The notes below the pieces were generated by a model that saw only the letters and a list, made by a program, of their open reading frames with translations, was not told the origin of the DNA and searched no databases. This document shows positions 53,695 to 62,900 of a stretch of 64,000 bases of DNA, piece by piece. The stretch spans positions 496,001-560,000 of the forward strand of contig NZ_JAUEQY010000001.1 of NCBI RefSeq assembly GCF_030406325.1. Direction: 5' to 3'. This stretch comes from Actinomadura sp. DC4. Lineage in GTDB: Bacteria; Actinomycetota; Actinomycetes; Streptosporangiales; Streptosporangiaceae. The stretch's first letter is position 1. The number at the start of each line of letters is the position of its first letter. The position numbers and the translations under genes are program-made.

Positions 53695-55169
53695 AGGTCA
53701 GTGTCATCGTGCCCGTGTACAACACGGGCGAGGACCTGACGCAGTGTGTCGAATCGGTGCTCGCGCAGACGATGGACGAGTTCGAGGTGATCTTCGCCGA
53801 CGACGGGTCGAGCGACGGCACCGAGAAGCGCCTGGACGAGCTCGAGACCGAGCACGACCGCGTCCGCGTGCTGCACCTGCCGCCGAGCGGGGGCCCGGGC
53901 GGCCCGCGCAACGCCGGCATCGAGGCCGCGCGCGGCGAGTTCGTCTACTTCCTGGACGACGACGACTGGCTGGGCACCGAGGCGCTGGAGCGCATGCACG
54001 CCATGGCGCTGCGCAACGACTCCGACATCGTCATCGGCAAGATGGTCGGGCACGGCCGCCGGGTGCCGCGGCTGATGTTCCGCGAGTCGCGCGACCGCGC
54101 CGACGTCCTGGACGACGCGCTGTGCGGCATCCTCACGCCCCACAAGATGTTCCGGCGTTCGTTCCTGAACGAGCACGAGATCCGCTTCCCCGAGGGACCG
54201 GTACGGCTGGAGGACCACCGCTTCGTCCTCCGGGCCTACTTCCGCGCCCGTACGATCTCGGTGGTCGGCGACTACGCGTGCTGCCACTGGATGAAGCGGC
54301 CCGGCAGCTACTCCCGCAACCTCCCCGACCCGGTGCACTACCACGACATGCTCCGCGAGGTGCTGGACATCGTCGACGAGCACGTCGAGCCGGGCCCCGT
54401 ACGTGACCGCTACTACGCGCACTGGTACCGCGGGAAGATCCTCAAGCGGCTCGGCGAGGGCGGTCTCGTGGACGCCCCGCCCGACTACCGCGACTCCAAC
54501 TACGCCGAGGCGCTGCGGCTCACGAACGAGCGCATCGGCCCGGGCGTCGACGAGTGGCTGCCGGTACGCCTGCGGGTGCGCTCGGCGCTGCTGCGCGCCG
54601 ACGCGCGCGAGGACCTGTTCCGCCTGCTGACGGCCGAGCGCGGCACCGCGGTCGACGCCGTGCTGGACGAGGCGCGGTGGCGCGGCGACCGGCTGGCCGT
54701 ACGGTTCACGGCGCGCTTCACCTACGACGACGACACGCCGGTGACGTTCGTCGAGGACCGCTGGAAGCCGCCGGTGCCGGTCGACGTGCCGGCCGACCTG
54801 CTGGCCGTCGACGACCGCCCGTGGCGGCTGGACCTCTACATCCGCCGGCGCTCGGACAACGCCGACTTCCCGCTGGCGATCACCGCCGAGCACTGGGAGA
54901 GCGGCACGATGACCGGCGAGGCCGTGCTCGACGTGGACGAGGTGCCCGGCCTGACCGAGGGCACCTGGGACCTCATCGGCCGCATCGATGGGGGCGGCTG
55001 GACGTACGAGCGGCGGCTCCGTGGATACGACCACGACCTGCCCGCCCGCGGACGAGTGGAGCCGTACCGGACGATCAACGACAACCTGAGCATCCGCATC
55101 CGCGGCGCCGCGGCATCGCCCCGGAAGAACACGCTACGGCGCACGGTCCGCTGGCTGCGCCGACGGTAG
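53691..55169 (+). CDS. Family 2 glycosyltransferase with C-terminal beta-sandwich tail
   Basis: 492 residues. GT-A fold: VSVIVPVYNTGEDLTQCVES, FADDGSSDGTEKRL, and the metal-binding Asp run FLDDDDW (about 88), then LEDHRFVLRAYF as base region. The C-terminal about 170 residues are beta-rich (LAVRFTARFTYDDDTPVTFVE), resembling the tails of teichoic-acid glycosyltransferases (TarS type), and a basic end (RRTVRWLRRR). It probably decorates a cell-wall polymer or glycolipid. GTG 53691 overlaps the Nudix stop by 4 bases. Confidence 0.9.
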   Translation: MKVSVIVPVYNTGEDLTQCVESVLAQTMDEFEVIFADDGSSDGTEKRLDELETEHDRVRVLHLPPSGGPGGPRNAGIEAARGEFVYFLDDDDWLGTEALERMHAMALRNDSDIVIGKMVGHGRRVPRLMFRESRDRADVLDDALCGILTPHKMFRRSFLNEHEIRFPEGPVRLEDHRFVLRAYFRARTISVVGDYACCHWMKRPGSYSRNLPDPVHYHDMLREVLDIVDEHVEPGPVRDRYYAHWYRGKILKRLGEGGLVDAPPDYRDSNYAEALRLTNERIGPGVDEWLPVRLRVRSALLRADAREDLFRLLTAERGTAVDAVLDEARWRGDRLAVRFTARFTYDDDTPVTFVEDRWKPPVPVDVPADLLAVDDRPWRLDLYIRRRSDNADFPLAITAEHWESGTMTGEAVLDVDEVPGLTEGTWDLIGRIDGGGWTYERRLRGYDHDLPARGRVEPYRTINDNLSIRIRGAAASPRKNTLRRTVRWLRRR

Positions 55170-55195
55170 TTGATCTACAACGTAAAGGCGGCGGC

Positions 55196-57316
55196 TCAGG
55201 GGTGGGGAGGCTGCTCGCGGTCCTTCCCGTGATCTCCCGTGGGAGCGCCCCGCTCTCCGCCGGGTGGAACCTGCTGCTCCGGGGGCGCGCTCTTCGCCGG
55301 CTCCTGCTGTGTCTGCCGTACGGGCGATGCCGGCGGCCGATGAGGGTCGGCAGCGGGCTGGCCCGATCGCAGGAAGAACACGACGATCGCTATGACGGCG
55401 GTCACGACCAACGTGATCGGGACCAGGGCCAGCGGCGGGATCGCCGACCGATGCCGGGCACGGTAGCGCCGGCTCGATTCGGTGAGCCGATCGATCCAGC
55501 GGGACCCGCGCGGAGCCGAGACGGACCCGAAGGACCGGGGCGGGGACAGGGAGCGGCCGGTCGGGCCGTTCTCGACGTCGGTGGACCGCAGCAATGCCTG
55601 TATCTGCTTGCGCCGGTCGCGGGAGAGCCCGGATGACGTCGCCATCGCCTTGGCGATCGCCGGTACGACCCGATCTCCGGCACCGTGACCGTACTGGAGT
55701 ACCGCCGCCGCGAACAGCGGCTGGCAGGAGAGCACCGCCGGATGGCCGATGACCTCTTCGAACTGGTCGTCTGAGCGCACGGACCGGTACGCGGCGGTCA
55801 GGAGGCCGTGGAAGCAGTCGAGCTGACGGTCGCCCTGCTCGGTGAGCAGGCAGACGGCGCGTGCCAGATAGTCGTGTTCCTCCAGTGCGCGGGCGATCAT
55901 GGGGGCCTCGGCTTCGTCGTCGGCGCTCCGTCTGCCGATCTCGCGGCAGGCGATCCGTACGACCCGTTCGTCGTACGGCTCTCGGGCGGCGTTCGCGATC
56001 AGGCCTTCGCTCGGCACCTTCTCCAGGATCTTGTAGGAGTGTTCCTGGGCGTACGACGCCATGATCATGTTGGTGAGCACGCAGTCCGGCGGAATGAGTC
56101 TCATCGCGTTGAACAACTGCGGCGTCATGCCGCCCGCGTCGCGCAGGATCTCGTCGATGACCTCGGGTGTCAGTAAGGGTCCGTAACCCGTTCGCAGCAC
56201 GGCGTCCTGGAGCTGCGAACGGAGCTGTGGGTCGAGTTCGGGCCGCTCACGGTACAGGTTGCGCTTCCTGATGACCCCCAGGCTTCGCGCGCGCTCCTCC
56301 GGCTCGAGCCGTTCGGCGATCTCCCCGAGCTCGTGTACGAACTCGGGGAGATCGGAGGCCGGCCGCGGCCGGTCGAGACGGTCGGCGATGGCACTGAGGA
56401 GCTCCTCGGGGGTGGGGAGCTCCGTCGGTCGGGGAGGCTCCAGGGCAGGGGGTCGGCGAGTGCCTCGTGCGCCGCACAGGTTGTCGAGAAGATCCAACGC
56501 GTGCAGACAGTCCCTCATCTCCTTGAACGAGAGGGGCTCGGTGTCTCTCGCCAGCCCGGCTATGAGCTCTGCCTTGTCCGGATGGCCGTCCAGGAGAGAG
56601 TAGTAACGCGCGGCGATGCCGTCCCAGGGAGCCGACGAAGGCTCCGTCCACGAGACGACGCCGGCGTCGTCTCGCGCGTGCCGGGAGAAAGAGAGCCGGA
56701 TGCGATGGGCCGTCGCACTGCTGGTCCAGGTCGAGGCACTGAACTTGGCGCGCAAGCCGTACGGCAGCAGTGCCGCCACCGTGTCGAGGAATCGCAGGCG
56801 TTCCGGCAGGCTCAGGCTCTCTCCCTGCACGACGCACACGTTCTTGCCGGTCAGTAGCAGCGCAGCGGCGCGCATGGCCCGGCCGTCGACCCTCCCCGCG
56901 AGGTCGGGGGCGTTCAGCGGAGGCACGGAGAGGGACAGGATCCCGTCCGACGGGAGCCGCCGAGGGTGGAACGCGTCGTACAGCGCCCCGTACGTGACCG
57001 CGCTTTCGCACAACTGACGGTAGGGAACGCAGAAATAGCGCGTCTCGGCGATCTGCCGTCGCCAGCGGTCGACCTGCCCGGACAGGTCCTGTATCGCGAG
57101 GCCGAGGTGGGCGTGGTGACCTTCGCGGACCCAGCTGATCGTCACCTGAGGGAACGTCTCCGGCGATCCGGAGCCGAAGTGAGAGATGATCTCGGCGAAG
57201 AGGTCGCGGTCGAACATCCCCGTGCTGTTGTCGAGGACTGCGTAGTCCTCCAGCCCTCCGGGCGGCTTGGCCCACAGAGCCCACTCCGCCGTGATCCGCG
57301 TCGTACCGTCTTTCAT
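55196..57316 (-). CDS. GTPase-associated protein 1 (GAP1)-like membrane-anchored protein
   Basis: 706 residues. The N-terminus (TAEWALWAKPPGGLEDYAVL, FGSGSPETFPQVTISWV) matches the N-terminal domain of GTPase-associated protein 1 families; a helical middle region (about 300-570) is followed by one membrane segment near 627-650 (PLALVPITLVVTAVIAIVVFF) and a Pro/Glu-rich tail. It is cytosolic with a C-terminal anchor. It overlaps the P-loop gene by 4 bases (ATGA, start 57316), so GAP1-type and GTPase are made as a pair. ATG 57316 with GGGGGCAAACG ribosome site. Confidence 0.8.
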   Translation of the reverse strand: MKDGTTRITAEWALWAKPPGGLEDYAVLDNSTGMFDRDLFAEIISHFGSGSPETFPQVTISWVREGHHAHLGLAIQDLSGQVDRWRRQIAETRYFCVPYRQLCESAVTYGALYDAFHPRRLPSDGILSLSVPPLNAPDLAGRVDGRAMRAAALLLTGKNVCVVQGESLSLPERLRFLDTVAALLPYGLRAKFSASTWTSSATAHRIRLSFSRHARDDAGVVSWTEPSSAPWDGIAARYYSLLDGHPDKAELIAGLARDTEPLSFKEMRDCLHALDLLDNLCGARGTRRPPALEPPRPTELPTPEELLSAIADRLDRPRPASDLPEFVHELGEIAERLEPEERARSLGVIRKRNLYRERPELDPQLRSQLQDAVLRTGYGPLLTPEVIDEILRDAGGMTPQLFNAMRLIPPDCVLTNMIMASYAQEHSYKILEKVPSEGLIANAAREPYDERVVRIACREIGRRSADDEAEAPMIARALEEHDYLARAVCLLTEQGDRQLDCFHGLLTAAYRSVRSDDQFEEVIGHPAVLSCQPLFAAAVLQYGHGAGDRVVPAIAKAMATSSGLSRDRRKQIQALLRSTDVENGPTGRSLSPPRSFGSVSAPRGSRWIDRLTESSRRYRARHRSAIPPLALVPITLVVTAVIAIVVFFLRSGQPAADPHRPPASPVRQTQQEPAKSAPPEQQVPPGGERGAPTGDHGKDREQPPHP

Positions 57317-58311
57317 CGTTTGCCCCCGTGGCCGACAGGCATCCGCGCGGCCAGGCATTCGGCCAGCCACGTCATCGGCTCCATGACATTGATCGGATGG
57401 ACCTGACCACGGATACGAAAGGGCTCTGGCTGGCCTTTCGCCACCGTGGCCGACGAGTCGGGGATCAGGTTCTGCGGGTCGTCCGGGTCGAAGACGCTGG
57501 TCCGCTTGTCCACGTGGAAGCCGATGGAGGAGGTGACGAAGTACCTCGTGCGCTCCGGATGAAAGTCGCGGTCGAGTGCCTGCATCACCATCTCGGCGTT
57601 TCCCGTCGGAGAGATGTCGCATAGCTCCCGGAAGAGTTCCATCGCGTCGCCGTCGTCCACCCGGGGGAACTCGTACCGGTCGTGCGGGTCGGACGTGACC
57701 AGACCGAGCTTCTCCGCCGTGTGCAGGACCCGCATCTCGTCGAACTTGGTGACGCAGACGGCCAAGTGGTGCGGCAGCTTGCCGCCTTGGAGCCCGCCGC
57801 TGGCGCGCATGCGCTGGCGCAGCCGGGCGAGGGTTCCGTGCAGTGAGCTGAAGGCGTCGCCGCTCTCGAACTCTCGTATCGGGTCGAAGAGGAACACGAT
57901 GCCCTGGCTGTTCGTCAGGTTGTCGAGCAGTTCCTCCTGCAGTCCGGCGTACGCTCCGTTCAATGCGAAGGCGCCACCCGGCGGGTCGAGCAGTTCGAGG
58001 CCGATCTGGAGCGTGTCCTTGGACGGCCCGCGCCACCGCCTGCGACGGTCGGCGCCACCCTGCCGGATCAGGAACCAGTGGTAGCGGTCGATCGTCTGGG
58101 TTGCCGGGAAGAACTTACGTTCCTGCGACAGCGAGTCGGTCGCCCGAACGAGGAAGTCGGTCGAAGCGTCGTCGGCTCCGACGATGCTCCACTCGCTGTC
58201 GCGACGGGTGAGAGCGATGTCCAGAGCGGTGATGAAGGTCGTCTTCCCACTGGCCGGCGCGCCCCACATGGCGATGTTGTGCTTCGGCGGCGGTTGCTGG
58301 TCGGGACTCAT
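57313..58311 (-). CDS. Small GTPase-like P-loop protein of the GAP1 cassette
   Basis: 332 residues. Walker A GAPASGKTTF (residues 17-26), Walker B region LELLDPPGG (about 107-115) and a nucleotide-specificity motif VCVTKFDE (about 183-190) identify a TRAFAC-like GTPase rather than an ATPase. The rest (RWRGPSKDTLQIGLELLD; LFDPIREFESGD) fits the GTPase partner in GAP1 systems. It overlaps its downstream partner by 4 bases and follows the vWA-like gene by 27 bases, so it sits in the middle of the three-gene unit. Confidence 0.82.
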   Translation of the reverse strand: MSPDQQPPPKHNIAMWGAPASGKTTFITALDIALTRRDSEWSIVGADDASTDFLVRATDSLSQERKFFPATQTIDRYHWFLIRQGGADRRRRWRGPSKDTLQIGLELLDPPGGAFALNGAYAGLQEELLDNLTNSQGIVFLFDPIREFESGDAFSSLHGTLARLRQRMRASGGLQGGKLPHHLAVCVTKFDEMRVLHTAEKLGLVTSDPHDRYEFPRVDDGDAMELFRELCDISPTGNAEMVMQALDRDFHPERTRYFVTSSIGFHVDKRTSVFDPDDPQNLIPDSSATVAKGQPEPFRIRGQVHPINVMEPMTWLAECLAARMPVGHGGKR

Positions 58312-58338
58312 GGTCTCTTTTCTGGGGGAGCGCGGCGT

Positions 58339-59727
58339 TCATCGCTGCGCTACGGACAAGGGGAAGGGGGCCCGGCCGCTCGGTGGCATGGTCAGGCCGA
58401 GATCGGCGGTGAGCCGACGGACGTCGACGGCGTCGAGGTCGGCGGGCGCGCCGTCGCCGAGATGGTGCCAGGACCGGTGCGCGGGCCGGCCGCAGACGGC
58501 GCCGAGCCGCACCCCGCGCGCCCTCAGGCGGCGCAGGCTCGACTCCCAGTCGTGCCGGTGGGGACAGGGGAGGATCTCGGACGGATGCGCACGGGGCGGA
58601 TGCGCCGGCCGGTCGCCGAGGACGAGGAGGGCGGTGTCGCCGGTGCCCCGCGCCCGGTCGAGCCGCTGAACCACCTCGGCGAGCATGTCCTCCAGCTGGG
58701 CGGCGTGGCGGTACCCCTCGTCGGTGACGGGCCGCCCTTCGAGCCTGGTCAGCGACTTGAGGGCCGACGCCGGGGAGTCTGCCCAGCAGACCACCTGGAC
58801 CGGCTCGTCGGGAACGGACCAGTCATAGGAGTGAGCTCCGTAGGCGAGGAGGGACACCTGAAGGTGCTCGGGCGACTCGGCGGACACTGCGTCGATTACT
58901 TGCCGGATCCGGCCGAGTCGTTCCCCGACGACCGTTTCAGTCCCGTTGGTCTCGGCCGCGCAGATCAGATGTGCCGGTCCGGCAGGAGGAGAGAGCTCGG
59001 GCGGCACGAGCGCCGCGATGTCGGCCCAGTCGCGTGTGTCCCGGGCAAGGCCCGGAAGACCGGTCAACCGCACTCGTCCCGGCCGTTCCAACTCCGCCGT
59101 GATCTCATAGCCGCCGGGCACCAGCTTGGCGACGTCGATCGAGAGCGGTCGTGGTCCACGGCCGCCCCAGGTCACCACCGCGAACGCCGTGCCCCGGTCG
59201 TCGCTGGGCGCGCATCGCACGGTCAGGACGGCCGTCTCGCCACGGCGCGCGCCGATGGAGAAGAGTGGCTCGCAGCCGAGTTCGAGCCGCCCGGTCCCGG
59301 TGTTCTGCTTAAGGACGACCAGGTCGTACGCCTGGTGGAGAGGCTCCTGTTCGACGATCTCGCGCAATAAGACGTCGACCTCCAGATCCGTGCAGGTGAA
59401 GGCCTGTGCCGCAGGGTGGGCGGTCCGTAGCCACTCCATGGCCCGCTCGGTGTGGGACGCCGAATGAGAGCAGACGAGGGCCACGGTGGAGTCGGGCGCG
59501 CCGCGCGCCGCACGTTGGACCGAGTCGGCGGACAGCGCTTCGTCGGTCGCCCACCGCAGCGCCCGGCGCCCCCGGCCGCGCGTCGTTCCGAGCTCGTCCC
59601 GGTGGAGCTCGAACACCGTGATTCCGTCCACGCCCACGTCCGCGACGGACAATCGCCTGGCACCGGCCAGGTCGGTGACCGACTCGGTGAGAGCCTTGCG
59701 CAGGAATTCCTCGCCAGGATCGCTCAT
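58339..59727 (-). CDS. vWA-like protein without a canonical MIDAS, first gene of the cassette
   Basis: 462 residues from ATG 59727 (GGGGGCCTAT before it). The second half (about 245-370; AHLICAAETNG, QVSLLAYGAHSYDW, VVCWADSPASALKSL, DTALLVLGDRPAHPP) has the order of a von Willebrand factor A fold, but the DxSxS MIDAS motif is AAETNGTE, so it probably does not bind divalent metal by the usual way. The N-terminal half (RKALTESVTDLAGARRL) is beta-rich and unrecognised. Position first in an operon with a GTPase fits a scaffold or sensor role. Confidence 0.7.
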   Translation of the reverse strand: MSDPGEEFLRKALTESVTDLAGARRLSVADVGVDGITVFELHRDELGTTRGRGRRALRWATDEALSADSVQRAARGAPDSTVALVCSHSASHTERAMEWLRTAHPAAQAFTCTDLEVDVLLREIVEQEPLHQAYDLVVLKQNTGTGRLELGCEPLFSIGARRGETAVLTVRCAPSDDRGTAFAVVTWGGRGPRPLSIDVAKLVPGGYEITAELERPGRVRLTGLPGLARDTRDWADIAALVPPELSPPAGPAHLICAAETNGTETVVGERLGRIRQVIDAVSAESPEHLQVSLLAYGAHSYDWSVPDEPVQVVCWADSPASALKSLTRLEGRPVTDEGYRHAAQLEDMLAEVVQRLDRARGTGDTALLVLGDRPAHPPRAHPSEILPCPHRHDWESSLRRLRARGVRLGAVCGRPAHRSWHHLGDGAPADLDAVDVRRLTADLGLTMPPSGRAPFPLSVAQR

Positions 59728-59973
59728 ATAGGCCCCCGTAATGCGTGCATGGTCGACGTTCAGGTGCGCACTTCTTGACGTGAGTCCGGCCACCCCGCGA
59801 AGGCCGTACGGAGAAGTACTGGCACAAGTGTTCTGCGGAATCCTGCATAAATTGAACGGGTATGACCGCATGTGGCCAAAAGGGGACTTAGTGTATTGAG
59901 GTCGGTTGCCAGCCTTTAACGGGAACTGGTGTTATTTACATGATCGGGGGATATTTTTAGAGGGGATAATATA
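59728..59973. promoter_or_regulatory. Divergent promoter region of the five-gene cassette
   Basis: 246 bases separate the two arms of the cassette. The part nearest the DUF4407 gene (59880-59973) is much less GC-rich than the rest of the window, with TTGCCA at 59906 and TGTTAT at 59930 as a possible -35/-10 pair (18-base spacer, weak match). The plus-strand leader is rich in A and T up to the ribosome site AGAGGGG. No palindromic operator is obvious. Confidence 0.35.
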
Positions 59974-61338
59974 GTGAGAAAGCTGCTGACCGCTTTGTCC
60001 GGGGCACGGCCCGAGGTGCTCGATCGGTGCCCGAGCGAGCAGGGGAAGTTCGAGGGTATCGGGGGTGCGGTACTCACGACCTGCGTGCTGGCCGTCGTGT
60101 CGATGACCTTCGCGCTGCACAGCGCGCTCGGCGTGTCTCTGCTGTTCGCCATCCCGGCGAGCCTCGTCTGGGGGCTGGCCATAATGAGCTTGGACCGATG
60201 GCTGGTCGGAAGTATCCAGGCCGACGACGCGCGCCGTTGGAAAATGGCGATCCCGCGCATCCTCATGGCGGTTCTTATCGGCTTTGTCATCTCGACTCCA
60301 CTCGTCTTGCGGATCTTCAAGTCCGAGATTGATGTCCAGATTGCCCAAATTAAACAGACTCGTTCCGATACATTCGCAAATGAGCAGAAAAGGGGGGCGG
60401 TGGGGCAGGAGGTCACCCGACTCGGTGAGTCGGTGGCCGGCTTGGAGAAGGTGATCGCCTCTGGCGGTGACGTCCCGCTCGACCCGGCCAAGGACCCTAA
60501 GATCCAGGCATTGACGGCCGAGCGAGACGCGCAGCAGCTTCAAGCGGCGAAGCTCTACAAGGATTGGCAATGCCAGCTGTACGGCGGCACGAAGTGCCGG
60601 AAGGGCGACGGGGTTCTCGCCAGGGCCAGCAAGTCCGCCTACGATAAGGCGAACGGCCAGGTCAACGGGCTTAACCGTCAGATCGGGGAGCGCCGCCGCC
60701 AGCTGACCGCCACTGACGATAAGGCGAAGCAGGCACGGCTGGCCAGTGCGAGGGACGATCTCCCCGGCGTCAAGGTGCAGCTCAAGGAGGCGACCGACCG
60801 GCAGAGCGCTCTGCGCAAGTCGTTCGACGCGGAGAACGACACCACCGACGGGCTGCTGATCCGGCTGCAGGCGCTCAACGAGGTCTCCGGTAAGGACTTC
60901 ACGCTCCGGCTGGCGCACATCCTGCTGTTCCTGCTGTTCCTGCTGATCGAATGCCTGCCCGTCACGGTCAAGCTGCTCCAGAAACCGGGCAACTACGAGA
61001 AGATCTACAAGCTCACGGTGAGGGAGGAGTACCGCGCCGCCCGCGACCGGCTCGGTCCTCAGGGGTCGGCGCAGCCCGGGGCTGGATCGCTGTACGACAT
61101 CTGGGCGGGATCGGTGCCGGACGCGGATCCGGCGTCCGGCCATACCGCGCCCCTGCCGCCCGACGACGAGGTGGCCCCGGCCAGGAGCGATGAGGACTGG
61201 CCTGCCGGCCACCCCTCGTTCGAACACGAGGCGCTGCGGGACATGCCCGACACCCGGATCATCGCTCGTGAGCCCGGGACGCACGCGAAGGCCGGTGAGC
61301 GGCCGGAGGAGTTCGAGCTGTTTCCCGGCGACGACTGA
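59974..61338 (+). CDS. DUF4407 domain membrane protein
   Basis: 454 residues. Two membrane segments close together near the N-terminus (about 33-73), a third (about 92-112), a long cytosolic coiled-coil region (about 115-300; AQIKQTRSDTFANEQ, GESVAGLEKV) and a fourth segment (about 310-332) followed by an acidic tail: DUF4407 architecture. GTG 59974 follows AGAGGGG. The first third uses AT-ending codons far more than any other gene here. It forms a two-gene unit with the kinase 8 bases downstream, in the outward arm of the cassette. Function unknown; a membrane platform is likely. Confidence 0.88.
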   Translation: MRKLLTALSGARPEVLDRCPSEQGKFEGIGGAVLTTCVLAVVSMTFALHSALGVSLLFAIPASLVWGLAIMSLDRWLVGSIQADDARRWKMAIPRILMAVLIGFVISTPLVLRIFKSEIDVQIAQIKQTRSDTFANEQKRGAVGQEVTRLGESVAGLEKVIASGGDVPLDPAKDPKIQALTAERDAQQLQAAKLYKDWQCQLYGGTKCRKGDGVLARASKSAYDKANGQVNGLNRQIGERRRQLTATDDKAKQARLASARDDLPGVKVQLKEATDRQSALRKSFDAENDTTDGLLIRLQALNEVSGKDFTLRLAHILLFLLFLLIECLPVTVKLLQKPGNYEKIYKLTVREEYRAARDRLGPQGSAQPGAGSLYDIWAGSVPDADPASGHTAPLPPDDEVAPARSDEDWPAGHPSFEHEALRDMPDTRIIAREPGTHAKAGERPEEFELFPGDD

Positions 61339-61346
61339 ACCACGGC

Positions 61347-62900
61347 ATGCGCGGAGAGACGGGCCGTCTGATCCACGGTCGCTACCGGATCTCGTCCCGG
61401 CTCGGCCGGGGAGGGATGGGCAATGTCTGGCTGGCCCAGGACGAGCGCATCGGGCGGCCGGTCGCTCTCAAGGAGATCCTGCTGACGCCGGATGGCGAGG
61501 ACCTGTCCGTACAGCTGGAGCGGGCGAAACGGGAGGCGCACGCGGCTGCGACCATCGACCATCCCGGCATCGTCGAGATCCATGACTTCTTCCTGGAGGA
61601 GGAAGAGCAGCAGCCGTGGATCGTGATGGAGTACATCAAGGGCCGTACGCTCGCCGACCTGATCGCGGAACGGGCCCTCACGGAGCGCGCGCTCGCCCGG
61701 ATCGGCGTGCACATCCTGGACGCCTTGGTCGCCGTGCACGACCGGAACGTCGTACACCGCGACGTCAAGCCCACGAACATCGTGATCAACGAGGCGGGTG
61801 AGGTGTTCCTGGTCGACTTCGGCATCGCCCACCTCGGCGGACGGACCCGCCTCACCGGGGCACTCGTCGGCACGGCCGACTTCCTTTCACCCGAGCGTGT
61901 CAGGAACGGGACGCCGGGGCCACCGGCCGACCTGTGGTCCCTGGGGATCACCTTCTTCACCGCACTGGAGAGACGCTCGCCGTTCCACCGCGCGAACATC
62001 CCGGCGACCCTGTACGCGATCCTCAACGAGGACCCGCCTCCGGCCGGCCGGCCGGGGCCTTTCGCCGATGCCGTCGCTCTCCTGCTGCACAAGGATCCCG
62101 AGCGAAGGATGGTCGCCGCCGAGCTCGCGCCGGTCCTCGGCTCGATCGTGACCGGCCGGACCTCGCCGACCACCTCGAAGGACGTGCCGGCCGCCCCTCA
62201 TCCGGCCGTTCCACGCCCGGCCTCGCCGAGACCGGCCAGGCGGGGGCGACCAGAGGCCACAACGCCGCGGACAGACGAGACGGTGCGTCAGGCCGCGGGC
62301 GCGACGGTGGCCGACGACGCGTGGCAGCTTGCGGGTGTCTCCCCGCAGTCGGCACGCGACGCGCTGGCCCGCATGAGGCCGAAGCCGGCGGCGCGAATGC
62401 TGCTGGCGCTGCCGGAGGATCGAGCCGCCGCCGTCCTGGCGGTCACGCCGTCCCGCGCGGCCGGCTCTCTGCTGGACGAGCTCGCAGCCGTACCGGTCCG
62501 GGCCGCCTCGATCCTGGCCATGCTGTCGGCCACTCTGGCCGGACGAGCCTTGAATTACGCCCGGCGGCCGGCGCCCGCCACGCTGATCGCCGCCATGCCT
62601 CCGGCGGAGGGCGCGCGGATCATGGCTCGCACCGACATCCACACCGCGGCGGGCGTCATCACCGATCTGAACGATCCTTCGGCGGCCTGCCGCCTCGTGG
62701 ACGTGCTCCCCGTGGCCCAGGCAGGGAACATTCTTGGATACGTGGAGCCGGCCGCGATCGCCGCGCTGCTTCGGGAGGGCACCGCCACCCGTGCCGAACA
62801 CCTGCTCCGCGCCCTTCCCCACTCGGCGCGAGCGCAGGTTCGCCGGCGGCTGTCGGAGGACGCTCCCGCCGGCGACGAAGATCCCTCCCGCCGGTCATAG
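61347..62900 (+). CDS. Ser/Thr protein kinase with MgtE-N-like helical-repeat tail
   Basis: 517 residues, cytosolic. A Hanks-type kinase domain (about 10-275): Gly-loop LGRGGMGNVW (17-26), VALKEI with Lys about 40, HRDVKPTN (137-144), DFGIAHL (157-163), GTADFLSPE. A Pro-rich linker follows, then about 200 residues of alpha-helical repeats (ARDALARMRPKPAARMLLAL, ILAMLSATLAGRALNYA) resembling the MgtE N-terminal superhelix, without CBS or membrane parts. This tail probably binds a partner. It is directly downstream of DUF4407 (8 bases), so it likely phosphorylates or is held by that membrane protein. Confidence 0.9.
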   Translation: MRGETGRLIHGRYRISSRLGRGGMGNVWLAQDERIGRPVALKEILLTPDGEDLSVQLERAKREAHAAATIDHPGIVEIHDFFLEEEEQQPWIVMEYIKGRTLADLIAERALTERALARIGVHILDALVAVHDRNVVHRDVKPTNIVINEAGEVFLVDFGIAHLGGRTRLTGALVGTADFLSPERVRNGTPGPPADLWSLGITFFTALERRSPFHRANIPATLYAILNEDPPPAGRPGPFADAVALLLHKDPERRMVAAELAPVLGSIVTGRTSPTTSKDVPAAPHPAVPRPASPRPARRGRPEATTPRTDETVRQAAGATVADDAWQLAGVSPQSARDALARMRPKPAARMLLALPEDRAAAVLAVTPSRAAGSLLDELAAVPVRAASILAMLSATLAGRALNYARRPAPATLIAAMPPAEGARIMARTDIHTAAGVITDLNDPSAACRLVDVLPVAQAGNILGYVEPAAIAALLREGTATRAEHLLRALPHSARAQVRRRLSEDAPAGDEDPSRRS

